64,000 nucleotides of DNA, taken from contig NZ_CP087263.1 of the NCBI RefSeq assembly GCF_020923435.1, forward strand, positions 4,808,001 through 4,872,000, written 5' to 3'. This DNA comes from Brevibacillus humidisoli (GTDB lineage: Bacteria > Bacillota > Bacilli > Brevibacillales > Brevibacillaceae). Positions 24,660-34,062 of this stretch are shown here, piece after piece. The translations under genes and the position numbers were made by a program. Positions within the stretch are counted from its first letter, which is position 1. Each line of letters opens with the position of its first letter. The notes beneath the pieces were generated by a model. That model ran no database searches. It was not told where the DNA came from and saw only the letters and a program-made list of their open reading frames with translations.

Positions 24660-26357
24660 TCAGGCGACGGTAAACTGCTGGCTCATTTCATCTAGTCGGC
24701 TGGATAGTTGAATCAATTGGTCCGCCAGATGTTTCGACTTATCGATGGCGTCCAATTGAACTTTGGAAGCACTCGTCATTTCGCTCGTGCAATCTAGCGT
24801 CTCTTGTGAAATCGCTACGAACGATTGCAGGGTTTGATCTACTTCAGCAAGGGTGGCGGACAAGTGAGAGAGTCCTTGCGAGATGACATCCATCTGTTCA
24901 TTGGTTTGAGCAACCGTGTGTCGCAACGTGGCGAAAGACTGCTCTGTCGATTCCACTCGTCGCTGACTCTCCGGAAGGTGACCGGCAGCGTCTTTTGTTT
25001 CGTCTGCCACAAGTGCTACGTCGCTCTGGATGCGTTGGATCAACTCTGAGATGTCCAGGGCCGCTTTTTGCGACTCATCCGCCAACAGACCGATTTCTTG
25101 TGCCACGACAGCAAACCCCTTGCCTGATTGTCCTGCTCGCGCTGCTTCGATAGAGGCGTTGAGGGCCAACAGTTTGGTCTGCTTGGCCAGTCCTTGGATC
25201 ATATGGACCACCTGACCAATAGATTGCGAGTGGCCGTTCAACCTGTCCATTTTCTCCTCCAGGCGCTGGAATATGAGCGTGAATTCTCGCATCATGGAGG
25301 TTACTTCGTCCAACTGCTGCTGACCGTAGTCGGATACCTGATTCATCTCTGCACTGGATTGGATAACGGCATTGATATTGACTAACAATTGGTTAATCGC
25401 TTCTGTCATTTGAGAAAAAGAGAGCGTAGCTTCCTGAGTAGCGGAGGCGGTTCTTACCACTCCGCGATTTACCGTCTCCACATGGGAAAATAGCTGCGCC
25501 GAACGTTGCCTTGCTTCATCGGCCGATTGCTGCATCTGTTCTCCACTTTGATGAAGCTCCTTGATCATTTGATTAATCTCCCGGATCATCTGCGACATTT
25601 GCTCGATCATGGTGTTAAAGCTGACAGCGATCCAGTGGAGCTCTGGTCCCTCTTTTTGCAGGTTGGTACGTTCGGTAAGGTTGCCGGCACTTACATTTTT
25701 CATATGTTCAATCAAGACACGGAATGGCTTGGTGACGCTGCGCACCACCAGCCAGCCAAAGAGGAGGGACATGAGCAGACTGATGATCACAGCGTATAAG
25801 ATCAGATTTGCCGTTTTGTGCAGGGGAGCCAGATACTGCTCTTGCTCCACTGTAATCACATAAATAAAGTGCTCTTCCGGTGAGGGAGAGTAGGCAAGGG
25901 TATAGATCGTTCCATCTATGTCTACATGAGTCACACCCGCTCGTTCTGCTTCGATTGATGCGGCCAACTCACTGCCAAAGGGAACCTCTCCTCTGGTGAT
26001 CTTGTCGATGGGCTGAAATGAGCCTTCCGAGACGACCAACTGGTTAACAGACAGGTCTTGTTGGGCCAAATCTGCCTGCAGTTGGCGAAGTTCATAGGTG
26101 AGTCGCTTGGAAAATTGCTGTTCATCTGCCGCAAACACAAATGCAAGAAGGGATATCTTCTCCGTTACTTTTTTGGTTTCGGAGAGCAGGCGGGTTTCTA
26201 CCAGCGTCACTACATTGTTTTTTGTCTGGGTATAAAAGAGCCAGCCCATCGCGCCAAGTGACAAAATAATAATGAGCAGAAAAGGAATCGTAATCTTGGC
26301 GCTTAGCGGTACCCGCTGGTGCAAACGATGAAAGATGGAGAAATATCGCGTTTTCAT
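24660..26357 (-). CDS. Methyl-accepting chemotaxis protein
   Basis: 565 aa. Membrane segment 1 (about 20-45), an extracytoplasmic sensor region of roughly 140 residues that looks like a single Cache-type fold, membrane segment 2 (about 190-215), a HAMP domain with [22 protein letters not shown], and a long coiled-coil signalling domain. The conserved tip reads [30 protein letters not shown]; in most receptors the first residues are QTNLLALNA, so N is K here. It would pass a ligand signal to CheA/CheW. An AGGGGGAA site precedes the ATG. No che genes are nearby. Confidence 0.93.
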   Translation of the reverse strand: MKTRYFSIFHRLHQRVPLSAKITIPFLLIIILSLGAMGWLFYTQTKNNVVTLVETRLLSETKKVTEKISLLAFVFAADEQQFSKRLTYELRQLQADLAQQDLSVNQLVVSEGSFQPIDKITRGEVPFGSELAASIEAERAGVTHVDIDGTIYTLAYSPSPEEHFIYVITVEQEQYLAPLHKTANLILYAVIISLLMSLLFGWLVVRSVTKPFRVLIEHMKNVSAGNLTERTNLQKEGPELHWIAVSFNTMIEQMSQMIREINQMIKELHQSGEQMQQSADEARQRSAQLFSHVETVNRGVVRTASATQEATLSFSQMTEAINQLLVNINAVIQSSAEMNQVSDYGQQQLDEVTSMMREFTLIFQRLEEKMDRLNGHSQSIGQVVHMIQGLAKQTKLLALNASIEAARAGQSGKGFAVVAQEIGLLADESQKAALDISELIQRIQSDVALVADETKDAAGHLPESQRRVESTEQSFATLRHTVAQTNEQMDVISQGLSHLSATLAEVDQTLQSFVAISQETLDCTSEMTSASKVQLDAIDKSKHLADQLIQLSSRLDEMSQQFTVA

Positions 26358-26502
26358 AAACGTTCCCCCTAGTTCAAAAGGCCTTGTTTTCTCTAATACT
26401 AGGGTAGGAACGTAAAGGCTGTGTTGATATCAGATGAAGAAACTGTAGTGTACGGGATGATTCGACAGAACGGGAGCAAAACACCAGGGGAATCGACAAA
26501 TC

Positions 26503-26556
26503 TTAAAACAAGCTTAACAATCGCCCAACATTGCCATAATAAAACGGCAGTATGAT
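26503..26556 (+). promoter_or_regulatory. Pho box and promoter of pstSCAB
   Basis: Hexamers TTAAAA (26503), TTAACA (26514), CCAACA (26525) and ATAATA (26536) recur every 11 bases, the spacing of Bacillus PhoP half-sites (TTAACA-like). A TATGAT -10 candidate lies at 26551. Together with pstS directly downstream this supports PhoP-PhoR control by phosphate starvation. Confidence 0.65.
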
Positions 26557-26605
26557 TAGAAAGCGTGAGAGACATACTGATAATTTTGAGGAGGGTTTTC
26601 TCGAG

Positions 26606-27613
26606 ATGAAAAAATTTGGTGGTCTAATGATGGCCTTGGCACTGGCTGGAGGCGTGCTTGCTGGATGTGGTCAAACCGCTGAGCAAAATCCGGCTCCAAG
26701 CAACAACCAAGGCAACGGTTCAGCTCAAGCTCCTGCCGAAACTGATAAAGAACAAGGGGCAGAACTGAGCGGGGAAGTATTGATTGCGGGTTCTTCTACT
26801 GTATATCCGATCACCATCGTGGCTGCTGAAAAATTCATGGACGAAAATCCGGGAGTAAACGTATCTGTCGCCTCTACCGGTACCGGTGGTGGCTTTAAGA
26901 AATGGGTTGTTGGGGAAACGGATATCAACAACGCCTCTTCCAGAATCAAAGATTCCGTTATTGAAGAAGCGAAAGCGAATGGCATTGAGCATCTAGAACT
27001 GACGGTTGCGTATGACGCATTGACGGTTGTTGTCAACAAGGAGAACGACTTCGTCGATCAACTGACGATCGAAGAACTGAAAAAAATCTGGGAACCGAAT
27101 TCCCAAGTAAAACTCTGGTCTGAAGTTCGTGAAGGATGGCCGGCTGAGGAAATCAAGCTCTATGGTCCGGGAACCGACTCTGGTACGTTTGAGTACTTCA
27201 CGGAAACGGTTGTTGGTGAAGCGAAATCTTCCCGTACTGACTATACCCCGTCTGAAGACGACAACGTTCTGGTACAAGGGGTCGCTGGTGACCAGTACTC
27301 CCTCGGCTACTTCGGATTTGCGTATTTCGCCGAAAACAGCGACAAGCTGAAAGCAGTGCCAATCGTAAACCCTGAGTCCGGTAAAGCTGTGATGCCGTCC
27401 GACCAAACGATTGAAGATGGATCCTATGCGCCGCTAGGCCGCGAACTATGGATCTATCCTTCCAAGCAGGCGCTGAAAAAACCGGAAGTAGCTGCTTTTG
27501 TGAAGTTCTACATGGACAACGTAGCTGAGTTTGCAAAAGAAGGCGGGTATACTCCGTTGCCGGAGGCCAAATATGATGAAGAGAGAAAAGAACTGGAAGA
27601 AGCATTAAAATAA
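26606..27613 (+). CDS. pstS: Phosphate ABC transporter substrate-binding lipoprotein PstS
   Basis: 335 aa from the ATG behind GAGGAGGG; the upstream in-frame ATG at 26552 lies in the promoter. Lipobox LAGC, then a linker and the phosphate-binding fold with AGSSTVYPIT, STGTGGGFKKWVVGETDINNASS, and GTDSGTFEYF: these loops hold the Ser/Thr/Asp/Arg phosphate ligands. It binds orthophosphate outside the membrane and delivers it to PstCA. An intercistronic hairpin after the gene probably keeps its mRNA in excess over the permease genes. Confidence 0.95.
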   Translation: MKKFGGLMMALALAGGVLAGCGQTAEQNPAPSNNQGNGSAQAPAETDKEQGAELSGEVLIAGSSTVYPITIVAAEKFMDENPGVNVSVASTGTGGGFKKWVVGETDINNASSRIKDSVIEEAKANGIEHLELTVAYDALTVVVNKENDFVDQLTIEELKKIWEPNSQVKLWSEVREGWPAEEIKLYGPGTDSGTFEYFTETVVGEAKSSRTDYTPSEDDNVLVQGVAGDQYSLGYFGFAYFAENSDKLKAVPIVNPESGKAVMPSDQTIEDGSYAPLGRELWIYPSKQALKKPEVAAFVKFYMDNVAEFAKEGGYTPLPEAKYDEERKELEEALK

Positions 27614-27644
27614 AAGACTGCGTGTAACATTTCAGAGTGAGAAA

Positions 27645-27699
27645 TGGAAAAGTGTGGCGATGCTCAACCACCGATGTGGGCGGGGTTGCCACATTTTTC
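27645..27699 (+). terminator. Intercistronic hairpin (partial terminator or mRNA stabiliser) between pstS and pstC
   Basis: GGAAAA-GTGTGGC pairs with GCCACAT-TTTTCC around a long loop of about 30 bases. The following sequence has only TTTTTCC, so readthrough into pstC is expected; this is a common arrangement that raises binding-protein mRNA. Confidence 0.6.
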
Positions 27700-27728
27700 C
27701 GTGTCTATGACCAAAGGGGGAATAACGC

Positions 27729-28637
27729 GTGCAAGGGTCTGTCACATCAGAAAAGAAAAAAGTAAGCAGATGGCCAGACAAGCTGGTTCCGGCTTTCCTA
27801 TTTTCCAGTTCCCTGCTTACTGTTCTGACAACGGTAGGGATCGTATTGGTTTTGCTGTCGGAAACATTGCGCTTCTTTGGCGAAGTCTCGCTTTTGGAAT
27901 TCCTGACAAGTACCAAGTGGACGCCTCAGTTTGCCGACAAGAACTTTGGGATTTTGCCACTGTTGAACGGGACATTGATGATCACTGTGATTGCCAGTCT
28001 GGTCGCCATCCCGATCGGTCTCGGTACGGCCATTTACTTGAGTGAGTATGCTCCTGAAAAAGTGAGAAAGGTCGTCAAACCGATTCTGGAGATTTTGGCC
28101 GGCGTTCCTACGATTGTGTATGGATACTTTGCCTTAACCTTTGTGACGCCTTTGATCCGTGGTATTATACCAGATACGAGCGTCTACAATGCGCTGAGTG
28201 CCAGTTTAGTAGTTGGCATCATGATTTTGCCCATGGTCGCCTCCCTCAGTGAAGATGCCATGCTGGCCGTTCCTCGCAGCTTGCGTAACGGAGCTTATGC
28301 ACTGGGGGCCACTCGCTTCGAAGTGGCTTTGCGAGTCGTCGTTCCCGCAGCCTTATCAGGTATTATTGCTTCATTCGTCCTAGCTTTATCCCGTGCGATT
28401 GGCGAGACGATGATCGTTACCATTGCAGCTGGTGCGCTTGCTCAGGTTACCATGAACCCTTTGGAAAGTGTGCAAACCATGACCGCTTTTATCGTTAATA
28501 TCAGCCTTGGCGACGTTGAGCCTGGCAGCATTGAATCAAGGAGCATTTTTGCTGTCGGTATGACATTGTTTGTGATGACGCTGGGACTTAACCTGATTGC
28601 ACAATTTATCTCCCGTCGCTACAAGGAGGAGTATTAA
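27729..28637 (+). CDS. pstC: Phosphate ABC transporter permease PstC
   Basis: 302 aa from GTG with AAAGGGGGAA upstream. Six membrane segments with the conserved EILAGVPTIVYGYFAL and the ABC-docking loop LRNGAYALGATRFEVALRVVVPAALSGI. It is one of the two channel subunits of the Pst importer. Its stop overlaps the pstA ATG by one base, so pstC and pstA are translationally coupled. Confidence 0.95.
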   Translation: MQGSVTSEKKKVSRWPDKLVPAFLFSSSLLTVLTTVGIVLVLLSETLRFFGEVSLLEFLTSTKWTPQFADKNFGILPLLNGTLMITVIASLVAIPIGLGTAIYLSEYAPEKVRKVVKPILEILAGVPTIVYGYFALTFVTPLIRGIIPDTSVYNALSASLVVGIMILPMVASLSEDAMLAVPRSLRNGAYALGATRFEVALRVVVPAALSGIIASFVLALSRAIGETMIVTIAAGALAQVTMNPLESVQTMTAFIVNISLGDVEPGSIESRSIFAVGMTLFVMTLGLNLIAQFISRRYKEEY

Positions 28638-29482
28638 TGAACAAGCTGAGGAAGATAAAAGATACGGCCTACAAGTGGGTCTTCTTTGCGGCTACCCTGT
28701 TTGGCATGCTGGCGCTTGTCGTCTTGGTGATCGACATTATTTATCAAGGGATGCCCCGCTTGAATTGGGATTTTATTAACAATTTCCCTTCGTACAATCC
28801 GGAGCGGTCAGGGATTAAGGCAGCCCTCTGGGGATCGATCTGGGTGATCGTTCTTACTGCTCCGATGGCTCTTGTTTTGGGAGTATCGACTGCACTGTAT
28901 CTGGAGGAATACGCAAAGAAAAACTGGTTTACCCGCCTGGTCCAGACCAATATCTCCAACCTGGCCGGCGTTCCGTCCATTATATACGGGATCTTGGGAC
29001 TGGCGCTGTTTGTTCGCGCGATGAGTCTGGGTCCCAGCATCTTGGCGGGGGCGTTTACCATGGCGCTGCTTGTGCTGCCGATCGTCGTCGTAGCTGCTCA
29101 GGAAGCGATCAGGGCAGTTCCCCAGACACTGCGGCACGGGGCATATGCGCTGGGCGCATCCAAGTGGCAGACGATCCGAGGCATTGTCTTGCCATCCGCT
29201 GCACCGGGAATCCTGACAGGCATGATTCTCAGTCTCTCCCGGGCGATTGGTGAGACAGCACCACTCGTTGTTGTGGGTGCGTTTGTTTTTGTCCGCTTTG
29301 TCCCGGAGGATCCACTCGACAAGTTTACGGTACTGCCGATTCAAATCTACAGTTGGGTATCGCAGCCCAAGCAGGAGTTCCACGAACTGGCTGCATCGGG
29401 TATCATCATCTTGCTGGTTGTCTTGTTGCTAATGAATGCAACAGCTGTATTCCTGCGCAACAAGTATCAAAAACGCTTTTAA
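28637..29482 (+). CDS. pstA: Phosphate ABC transporter permease PstA
   Basis: 281 aa. Six membrane segments; NLAGVPSIIYGILGLALFV and LRHGAYALGASKWQTIRGIVLPSAAPGILTG are the PstA signatures, the latter being the EAA loop contacting PstB. AAGGAGGAG lies at the end of pstC as its ribosome site. It is the second channel subunit. Confidence 0.95.
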   Translation: MNKLRKIKDTAYKWVFFAATLFGMLALVVLVIDIIYQGMPRLNWDFINNFPSYNPERSGIKAALWGSIWVIVLTAPMALVLGVSTALYLEEYAKKNWFTRLVQTNISNLAGVPSIIYGILGLALFVRAMSLGPSILAGAFTMALLVLPIVVVAAQEAIRAVPQTLRHGAYALGASKWQTIRGIVLPSAAPGILTGMILSLSRAIGETAPLVVVGAFVFVRFVPEDPLDKFTVLPIQIYSWVSQPKQEFHELAASGIIILLVVLLLMNATAVFLRNKYQKRF

Positions 29483-29556
29483 GGTTTTGGGCGTTCAAGG
29501 AAAGATACGTGTAACGAAAGAAAATAGAAAAAATTTTTTGAGGGGAGCTATGACCA

Positions 29557-30309
29557 GTGAGCATCATCGAAACCAGTAACCTGAATCTGTACTATGGACA
29601 GCATCACGCGCTGCTGGATATCAATGTAGATATTGAAGGGAACAGCATCACCGCGTTTATCGGCCCATCCGGCTGCGGGAAGTCCACTTTTTTGAGGACG
29701 CTGAACCGCATGAACGACATGATTCCAAATGTGAAAATAACCGGTACGGTAACGGTATCCGGCGAAGATATATATCAGAGCAATGTGGACGTAGAAATCT
29801 TGCGGAAAAACGTGGGGATGGTCTTTCAACAGCCTAACCCGTTCCCGAAAAGCATTTACGACAATATCACGTTTGGTCCCAAGCTGCATGGAGTGACCAA
29901 CCGCGCCCAACTGGACGAAATCGTCGAAAAAAGCTTGAAAGCGGCAGCGCTGTGGGACGAGGTAAAAGACGTACTGAAGAAGCCGGCCTACGGTTTATCC
30001 GGAGGGCAGCAGCAGCGGCTCTGTATCGCCAGGGCTTTGGCGGTCAACCCGCAGATCCTGCTGATGGACGAACCTACGTCCGCTCTCGACCCGATCTCTA
30101 CTGCCAAGATTGAGGAACTGCTGGATGAACTAAAGCAAACCTACACCATCGTCATCGTCACCCACAACATGCAGCAGGCGGCACGCATCTCGGACAAGAC
30201 AGCCTTTTTCCTCAACGGTGAGCTGGTGGAATACGATGCCACACCTGTGATTTTCCAAAACCCTAGCGACAAGCGGACCGAAGATTACATCACCGGACGC
30301 TTTGGGTGA
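29557..30309 (+). CDS. pstB: Phosphate ABC transporter ATP-binding protein PstB
   Basis: 250 aa from GTG behind GAGGGGAGC; an ATG seven bases earlier is out of frame. Walker [10 protein letters not shown], signature [15 protein letters not shown], Walker [15 protein letters not shown]-loop [14 protein letters not shown] and the PstB-specific LRTLNRMND segment. It drives phosphate import. The operon ends here with a terminator: phoU, which often follows pstB, is absent. Confidence 0.95.
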   Translation: MSIIETSNLNLYYGQHHALLDINVDIEGNSITAFIGPSGCGKSTFLRTLNRMNDMIPNVKITGTVTVSGEDIYQSNVDVEILRKNVGMVFQQPNPFPKSIYDNITFGPKLHGVTNRAQLDEIVEKSLKAAALWDEVKDVLKKPAYGLSGGQQQRLCIARALAVNPQILLMDEPTSALDPISTAKIEELLDELKQTYTIVIVTHNMQQAARISDKTAFFLNGELVEYDATPVIFQNPSDKRTEDYITGRFG

Positions 30310-30339
30310 GTCGCCCATAGCTACAAGCGATAAAAAATG

Positions 30340-30382
30340 ATAAGCATTTGTCCTTTGCAAAACAGCTTGGACAAATGCTTAT
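30340..30382. terminator. Intrinsic terminator of pstSCAB
   Basis: ATAAGCATTTGTCC pairs perfectly with GGACAAATGCTTAT across a 15-base loop, followed by TTCAGTTT. Confidence 0.8.
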
Positions 30383-30431
30383 TTCAGTTTGTAAAAATCA
30401 AATCAAGCTGAAAATTAACGAATTGCCTCCA

Positions 30432-30884
30432 TTACTTTTTTTCAGCTATCCTCTTTAACTCTTTTGCACGATTTTCAATAAAATGTCTCATATATTTTTC
30501 TAAAAACAATTTATCAGCTATTATTCCAAAAATGCTAAAAGGAGATTTATAACAAAAGGTATCTTTCATAATGGTTCCTGTGCCACTTTCTATAAATTCG
30601 TGTGTATGCCTAAAGGAGTGGAATGCTCCTTTAACCATAACATCAGTAAATTTGTATGGCTTTTCCATCTCTATTATCTTAGCTGTTAATATGAGTTTTA
30701 CTCCAAAATGGATAGCTTCCCAAGTAACTGTATCGCCATTTTCCATCAGTCCAACTGTAACACCATCAACGGCTCTTTCCTTCGTTCTAGTTGTTGTTTC
30801 TGTGTGTACTTCTACGTTTCTGGCAAGGTCAAAACAAACATTAATTGGTGCATCTATATAAATATCGTGTCTAATTATAGGCAT
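30432..30884 (-). CDS. SRPBCC (START/polyketide cyclase-like) domain protein
   Basis: 150 aa, one hydrophobic-pocket domain of the SRPBCC type: it starts IIRHDIYIDAPINVCFDLARNVEVH, has the middle strand WEAIHFGVKLILTAKI, and ends with the long C-terminal helix MRHFIENRAKELKRIAEKK. Such proteins bind lipids or small hydrophobic molecules; no specific role can be given. The gene is AT-rich compared with the pst operon and is convergent with it. Confidence 0.85.
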   Translation of the reverse strand: MPIIRHDIYIDAPINVCFDLARNVEVHTETTTRTKERAVDGVTVGLMENGDTVTWEAIHFGVKLILTAKIIEMEKPYKFTDVMVKGAFHSFRHTHEFIESGTGTIMKDTFCYKSPFSIFGIIADKLFLEKYMRHFIENRAKELKRIAEKK

Positions 30885-30907
30885 ATTTTTTTTACCTTCT
30901 CATTTAT

Positions 30908-31042
30908 TTAGTCTTGAAAACAATATAGTTCATAATCTGGGAACCCATCATGTTCAATATCAAGTTCGGTCATACCTGTGACTCCCCCATACCTCCATTT
31001 TCGGGGTTGTTTTATCGCATCGATAAGAGAAATTTTGTTCTG
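30908..31042 (-). pseudogene. Possible C-terminal remnant of an unknown gene
   Basis: On the minus strand a frame open for 44 codons reads QNKISLIDAIKQPRKWRY and ends with MTELDIEHDGFPDYELYCFQD before TAA. The composition looks coding rather than random, but the frame is closed by TGA upstream and no ribosome site precedes the internal ATG at 30973. It could be the decayed 3' end of a gene or the end of one broken by a frameshift. The remaining bases up to the next gene at 31298 hold nothing I recognise. Confidence 0.3.
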
Positions 31043-31297
31043 TCAGTTCATCCTCAAACACGGTCGATTATCAAAGGGTTTGATTCAGGATGATTATTGT
31101 ACTTTCATTTATTATCCTACTTCAAACAACAGTTTGCACGGTAGTAGGAATGAAATACTTTTAATAGGACGACCAGGACCTTTTTTTCAACTGATTTAGG
31201 ATCTTCTGGAATAAACAGGAGAGCTGATGCTAAAAATAGGTTCGCATACATCACGGCTGCAAGTGACTTGATGCTGGCGTAAAAGGAGTGGTGGTCT

Positions 31298-31690
31298 ATG
31301 TGGCAGGGGTGGCCGCTTGAGCGTGTCATCATTTTGTTTACTGGTTTGGCTTTTGCGATGATCTTCGTGCAGGTCACCATGTTTCATTCACGGCAAAACT
31401 TTCGCCACTGGTCGATGTGGCTGCCTGTGCTGGGCACACCGGTGGTAGCTGTCACAGCCATTGTCTACGGCTTTTTTCGTGCGGAGTGGATTGAGTGGAC
31501 GTTTAGCGTGCTGCTCTGGATTACCTTGGCAGAAGGCTTGTTCGGCGCGTATAAACACACGGCAGGGGTGGGCGAGCGTGTCGGCGGGTACGGGGAAACA
31601 CAGAACTTTTTGGTGGGGCCGCCGATTGTTCTTCCCTTGATGGTGAGTGCACTAAGTGTGCTGGGGCTGCTGGCCCTGTTTTGGGGGTGA
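31298..31690 (+). CDS. Small integral membrane protein, first gene of a GMC dehydrogenase unit
   Basis: 130 aa with four hydrophobic segments (about 8-27, 42-60, 66-83, 106-128). No family is recognised. It has an AAAGGAGTGG site and is followed within six bases by the gluconate-2-dehydrogenase-subunit-3-like gene, so it may anchor that enzyme or pass its electrons to the membrane (inference). It carries no heme- or Fe-S-binding Cys motif. Confidence 0.7.
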   Translation: MWQGWPLERVIILFTGLAFAMIFVQVTMFHSRQNFRHWSMWLPVLGTPVVAVTAIVYGFFRAEWIEWTFSVLLWITLAEGLFGAYKHTAGVGERVGGYGETQNFLVGPPIVLPLMVSALSVLGLLALFWG

Positions 31691-31695
31691 GCAGG

Positions 31696-32295
31696 ATGAG
31701 CGAATCAAGCTACTACCCTTGGTACAACGTATGGGACGAGCATGAACACTGGGACCCGCATACCCGTCAGATCGTAGCGAAGCGGCGTACACCGGTGGTG
31801 AGCCACTCCTTTCTTACCCGCGACGAAGCTCTGCTGATTCAGACGCTGGCTGGCGTGCTCACCGACGAGTACCGTCAAGAAGTGCTAACGTTTGTCACAC
31901 AGCATATCGATGAGTCCCTGCGAAGCCCGGTCGGCGAATCACAGCGCAAAGCAGGCGTGCCGGAGAAGAAGACGCTATACCGCGTTGGGATGGGCGGACT
32001 AAACGAACTAAGCCATAGGATGTACCGGACAGACTTTATCGGGTTAAAGAGAGATCAACAGGAGGAACTGCTCTCCTTGTTGGAGTCAGGCAGAGCGCCG
32101 CAGACGCCAGCCTGGATGCAAGTACAGCCAAAGGATTTTTTTAAAAAAGTGCTGTTTGACGTCGTCAGTGCCTATTACTCGCATCCGCTGGTCTGGTCCG
32201 ACATCGGCTATGGCGGCCCAGCCTATCCGCGCGGTTATGTGAGGGTGGAAAAAGGACTGGTAGATCCATGGGAGGCAAAGCGCGATGGAAAATAA
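31696..32295 (+). CDS. Gluconate 2-dehydrogenase subunit 3 family protein
   Basis: 199 aa from the ATG behind GGGGGTGAGCAGG. The family is recognised from its position and from SFLTRDEALLIQTLAGVLTDEYR, MGGLNELSHRMY and FFKKVLFDVVSAYYSHPLVWSDIGYGGPAYPRGY, which ends like small subunits of membrane FAD dehydrogenases. Unlike many members it has no Tat or Sec signal, so the complex probably stays in the cytoplasm or on the inner face. It overlaps the downstream GMC gene by 11 bases. Confidence 0.8.
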   Translation: MSESSYYPWYNVWDEHEHWDPHTRQIVAKRRTPVVSHSFLTRDEALLIQTLAGVLTDEYRQEVLTFVTQHIDESLRSPVGESQRKAGVPEKKTLYRVGMGGLNELSHRMYRTDFIGLKRDQQEELLSLLESGRAPQTPAWMQVQPKDFFKKVLFDVVSAYYSHPLVWSDIGYGGPAYPRGYVRVEKGLVDPWEAKRDGK

Positions 32296-33922
32296 AGATC
32301 GTGTGACCCACCATAGTGATCACTATGCAGGGCACCGTTCGAAACGACTGGATAAACGGAAATACAGGGATGGAGCGGACATTTGCATCGTAGGAGCAGG
32401 CGCTGCCGGTGGAGTGCTGGCTTATGAATTGGCCAAGGCAGGTCTGAAAGTGGTCGTGATTGAGGCAGGTCCTTATTGGAACCCACAGACTGACTTTGCC
32501 AGTGACGAACTGGCCACCAGACGGCTTGGCTGGGAAGCCACCCGCATCGTCGATGGGGCCAACCCGCTTCGTTTGGGCCACAACAACTCTGGTCGCGGTG
32601 TCGGCGGAGGGACGGTTCACTTTACAGGTGTCTTTCTCCGTTTTCACGAGAGCGATTTTAAAACGCGAACCACTGACGGGGTAGGAGAGGATTGGCCAAT
32701 CGCCTACGAAGATCTTGCTCCCTTTTACGACAAGATTGAGCGCGATATTGCCGTCTCCGGACCCAAGCACTACCCCTGGGGACCGTTTAACGGGCCGTAT
32801 CCGTACCCGGTTCGGGAACCGATTAGCGCCAATGCGCAGGTGTTCCGGGAAGCTTGTGAGAAGCTGGGGATCGAGAGCGTAGTCACACCGTTGGCCATTC
32901 TGTCCGCCCCGTTTGACGGTCGTCCCCCCTGCATCAACCGCGGTTTTTGCAACCAGGGGTGCATGCCCAATGCCAAGTACAGTGGACTGATCCAGCACAT
33001 CCCCAAAGCGATTGAACACGGTGCGGAAGTGCTGTCGGACTGCATGGTGACACAGGTGCTGACCGATGGAAGCCGGGTGACCGGCGTGCTATTTGACTAT
33101 GAGGGGACAACCTACGAGCAAAAGGCACGTGTCGTCATTCTGGCCGGGTTTGTCGTGGAAACACCCCGCTTGCTGCTTCACTCTGCTACGCCGCATTTCC
33201 CTGACGGCTTGGCCAACTCCAGCGGTTGGGTCGGCAAAGCGATCATGCCGCACAGCAGTCACGATGTATACGGGTTGCTGCCGGAGGAGGTACGCCTTTA
33301 CAAGGGTACGCCTGTTCTGGCGACGACGCAGCACTTTTACGAAACGGATAAGCGGCGGGGATTTGCGCGTGGCTACACGCTGCATGCCCACGGCTCACGG
33401 CCGGTTGGGATGGCTTCACAGATCGCCACCGAACGGGCGGATGGGCGTATGTTGTGGGGCAAGCAGTTGCGGGAAGCCATGCTCGATTACAACTACTACG
33501 CTCGGATCACATTGGTCGGAGAAGTGCTGCCCAACCCCGACAACCGAGTTACGTTGACGGATGGGGCGGATGAGTACGGAATGCCGTTGGCCAAGGTAAC
33601 GTTCAGTTACGGAGAAAACGACCTGCGGCTGATCGATCACGCGGTGGAACAGATGAATCGTCTGATCGAAGCGATGGGCGGCAGCCCGGCACATGTCGTC
33701 GGGGAAACAGCTCATCTGATGGGCGGGTGCCGGATGGGTAGCGATCCTGACGCGTCAGTCGTTGATTCGTACGGCCGCTCTCACGATATTCCTAACCTGT
33801 ATATCGCTGGAGCAAGTGTTTTCGTGACATCCGGCGGCGGAAATCCGACCAATACGGTAATGGCTTTGGCTGCTCGAACTGCAGATCATCTGATTGAGGA
33901 AATGTCACGTCACAACATCTGA
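32285..33922 (+). CDS. GMC family FAD-dependent oxidoreductase (gluconate dehydrogenase-like large subunit)
   Basis: 545 aa. The N-terminal FAD-binding fold reads DICIVGAGAAGGVLAYELAKAGLKVVVIEAGP, followed by RGVGGGTVHFTG (FAD ring contact) and a Cys cluster in CINRGFCNQGCMPNAKYSGL. The C-terminal part holds ETAHLMGGCRMGSDP, where the active-site His lies, and ANLYIAGA-type NLYIAGASVFVTSGGGNPTNTVMALAAR. It oxidises an alcohol or sugar acid; the exact substrate is unknown. It overlaps the subunit-3 gene, so the pair is translated together. Confidence 0.88.
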   Translation: MENKDRVTHHSDHYAGHRSKRLDKRKYRDGADICIVGAGAAGGVLAYELAKAGLKVVVIEAGPYWNPQTDFASDELATRRLGWEATRIVDGANPLRLGHNNSGRGVGGGTVHFTGVFLRFHESDFKTRTTDGVGEDWPIAYEDLAPFYDKIERDIAVSGPKHYPWGPFNGPYPYPVREPISANAQVFREACEKLGIESVVTPLAILSAPFDGRPPCINRGFCNQGCMPNAKYSGLIQHIPKAIEHGAEVLSDCMVTQVLTDGSRVTGVLFDYEGTTYEQKARVVILAGFVVETPRLLLHSATPHFPDGLANSSGWVGKAIMPHSSHDVYGLLPEEVRLYKGTPVLATTQHFYETDKRRGFARGYTLHAHGSRPVGMASQIATERADGRMLWGKQLREAMLDYNYYARITLVGEVLPNPDNRVTLTDGADEYGMPLAKVTFSYGENDLRLIDHAVEQMNRLIEAMGGSPAHVVGETAHLMGGCRMGSDPDASVVDSYGRSHDIPNLYIAGASVFVTSGGGNPTNTVMALAARTADHLIEEMSRHNI

Positions 33923-34010
33923 CCTGCATTTTCAGCGAAGGCGTCTTTAGTACGCTTGGACAAGTTATGCCAAGAAATTGTAAAAAGTGCTGTTCCCCTG
34001 CAAGTGAGAC

Positions 34011-34040
34011 GTATAGTATACTAATATGAGCAAACTATAC
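34011..34040 (+). promoter_or_regulatory. Operator-like inverted repeats in front of the ArsR gene
   Basis: GTATA-G-TATAC forms a perfect palindrome at 34011-34021, and GTATAG (34011) is repeated in inverse orientation as CTATAC (34035). They lie 22-50 bases before the ArsR-family ATG and overlap TATACTAAT, which could be the -10. This fits autorepression by the encoded protein. Confidence 0.55.
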
Positions 34041-34062
34041 ACTACAAAAGGCGGGGGGAAGC

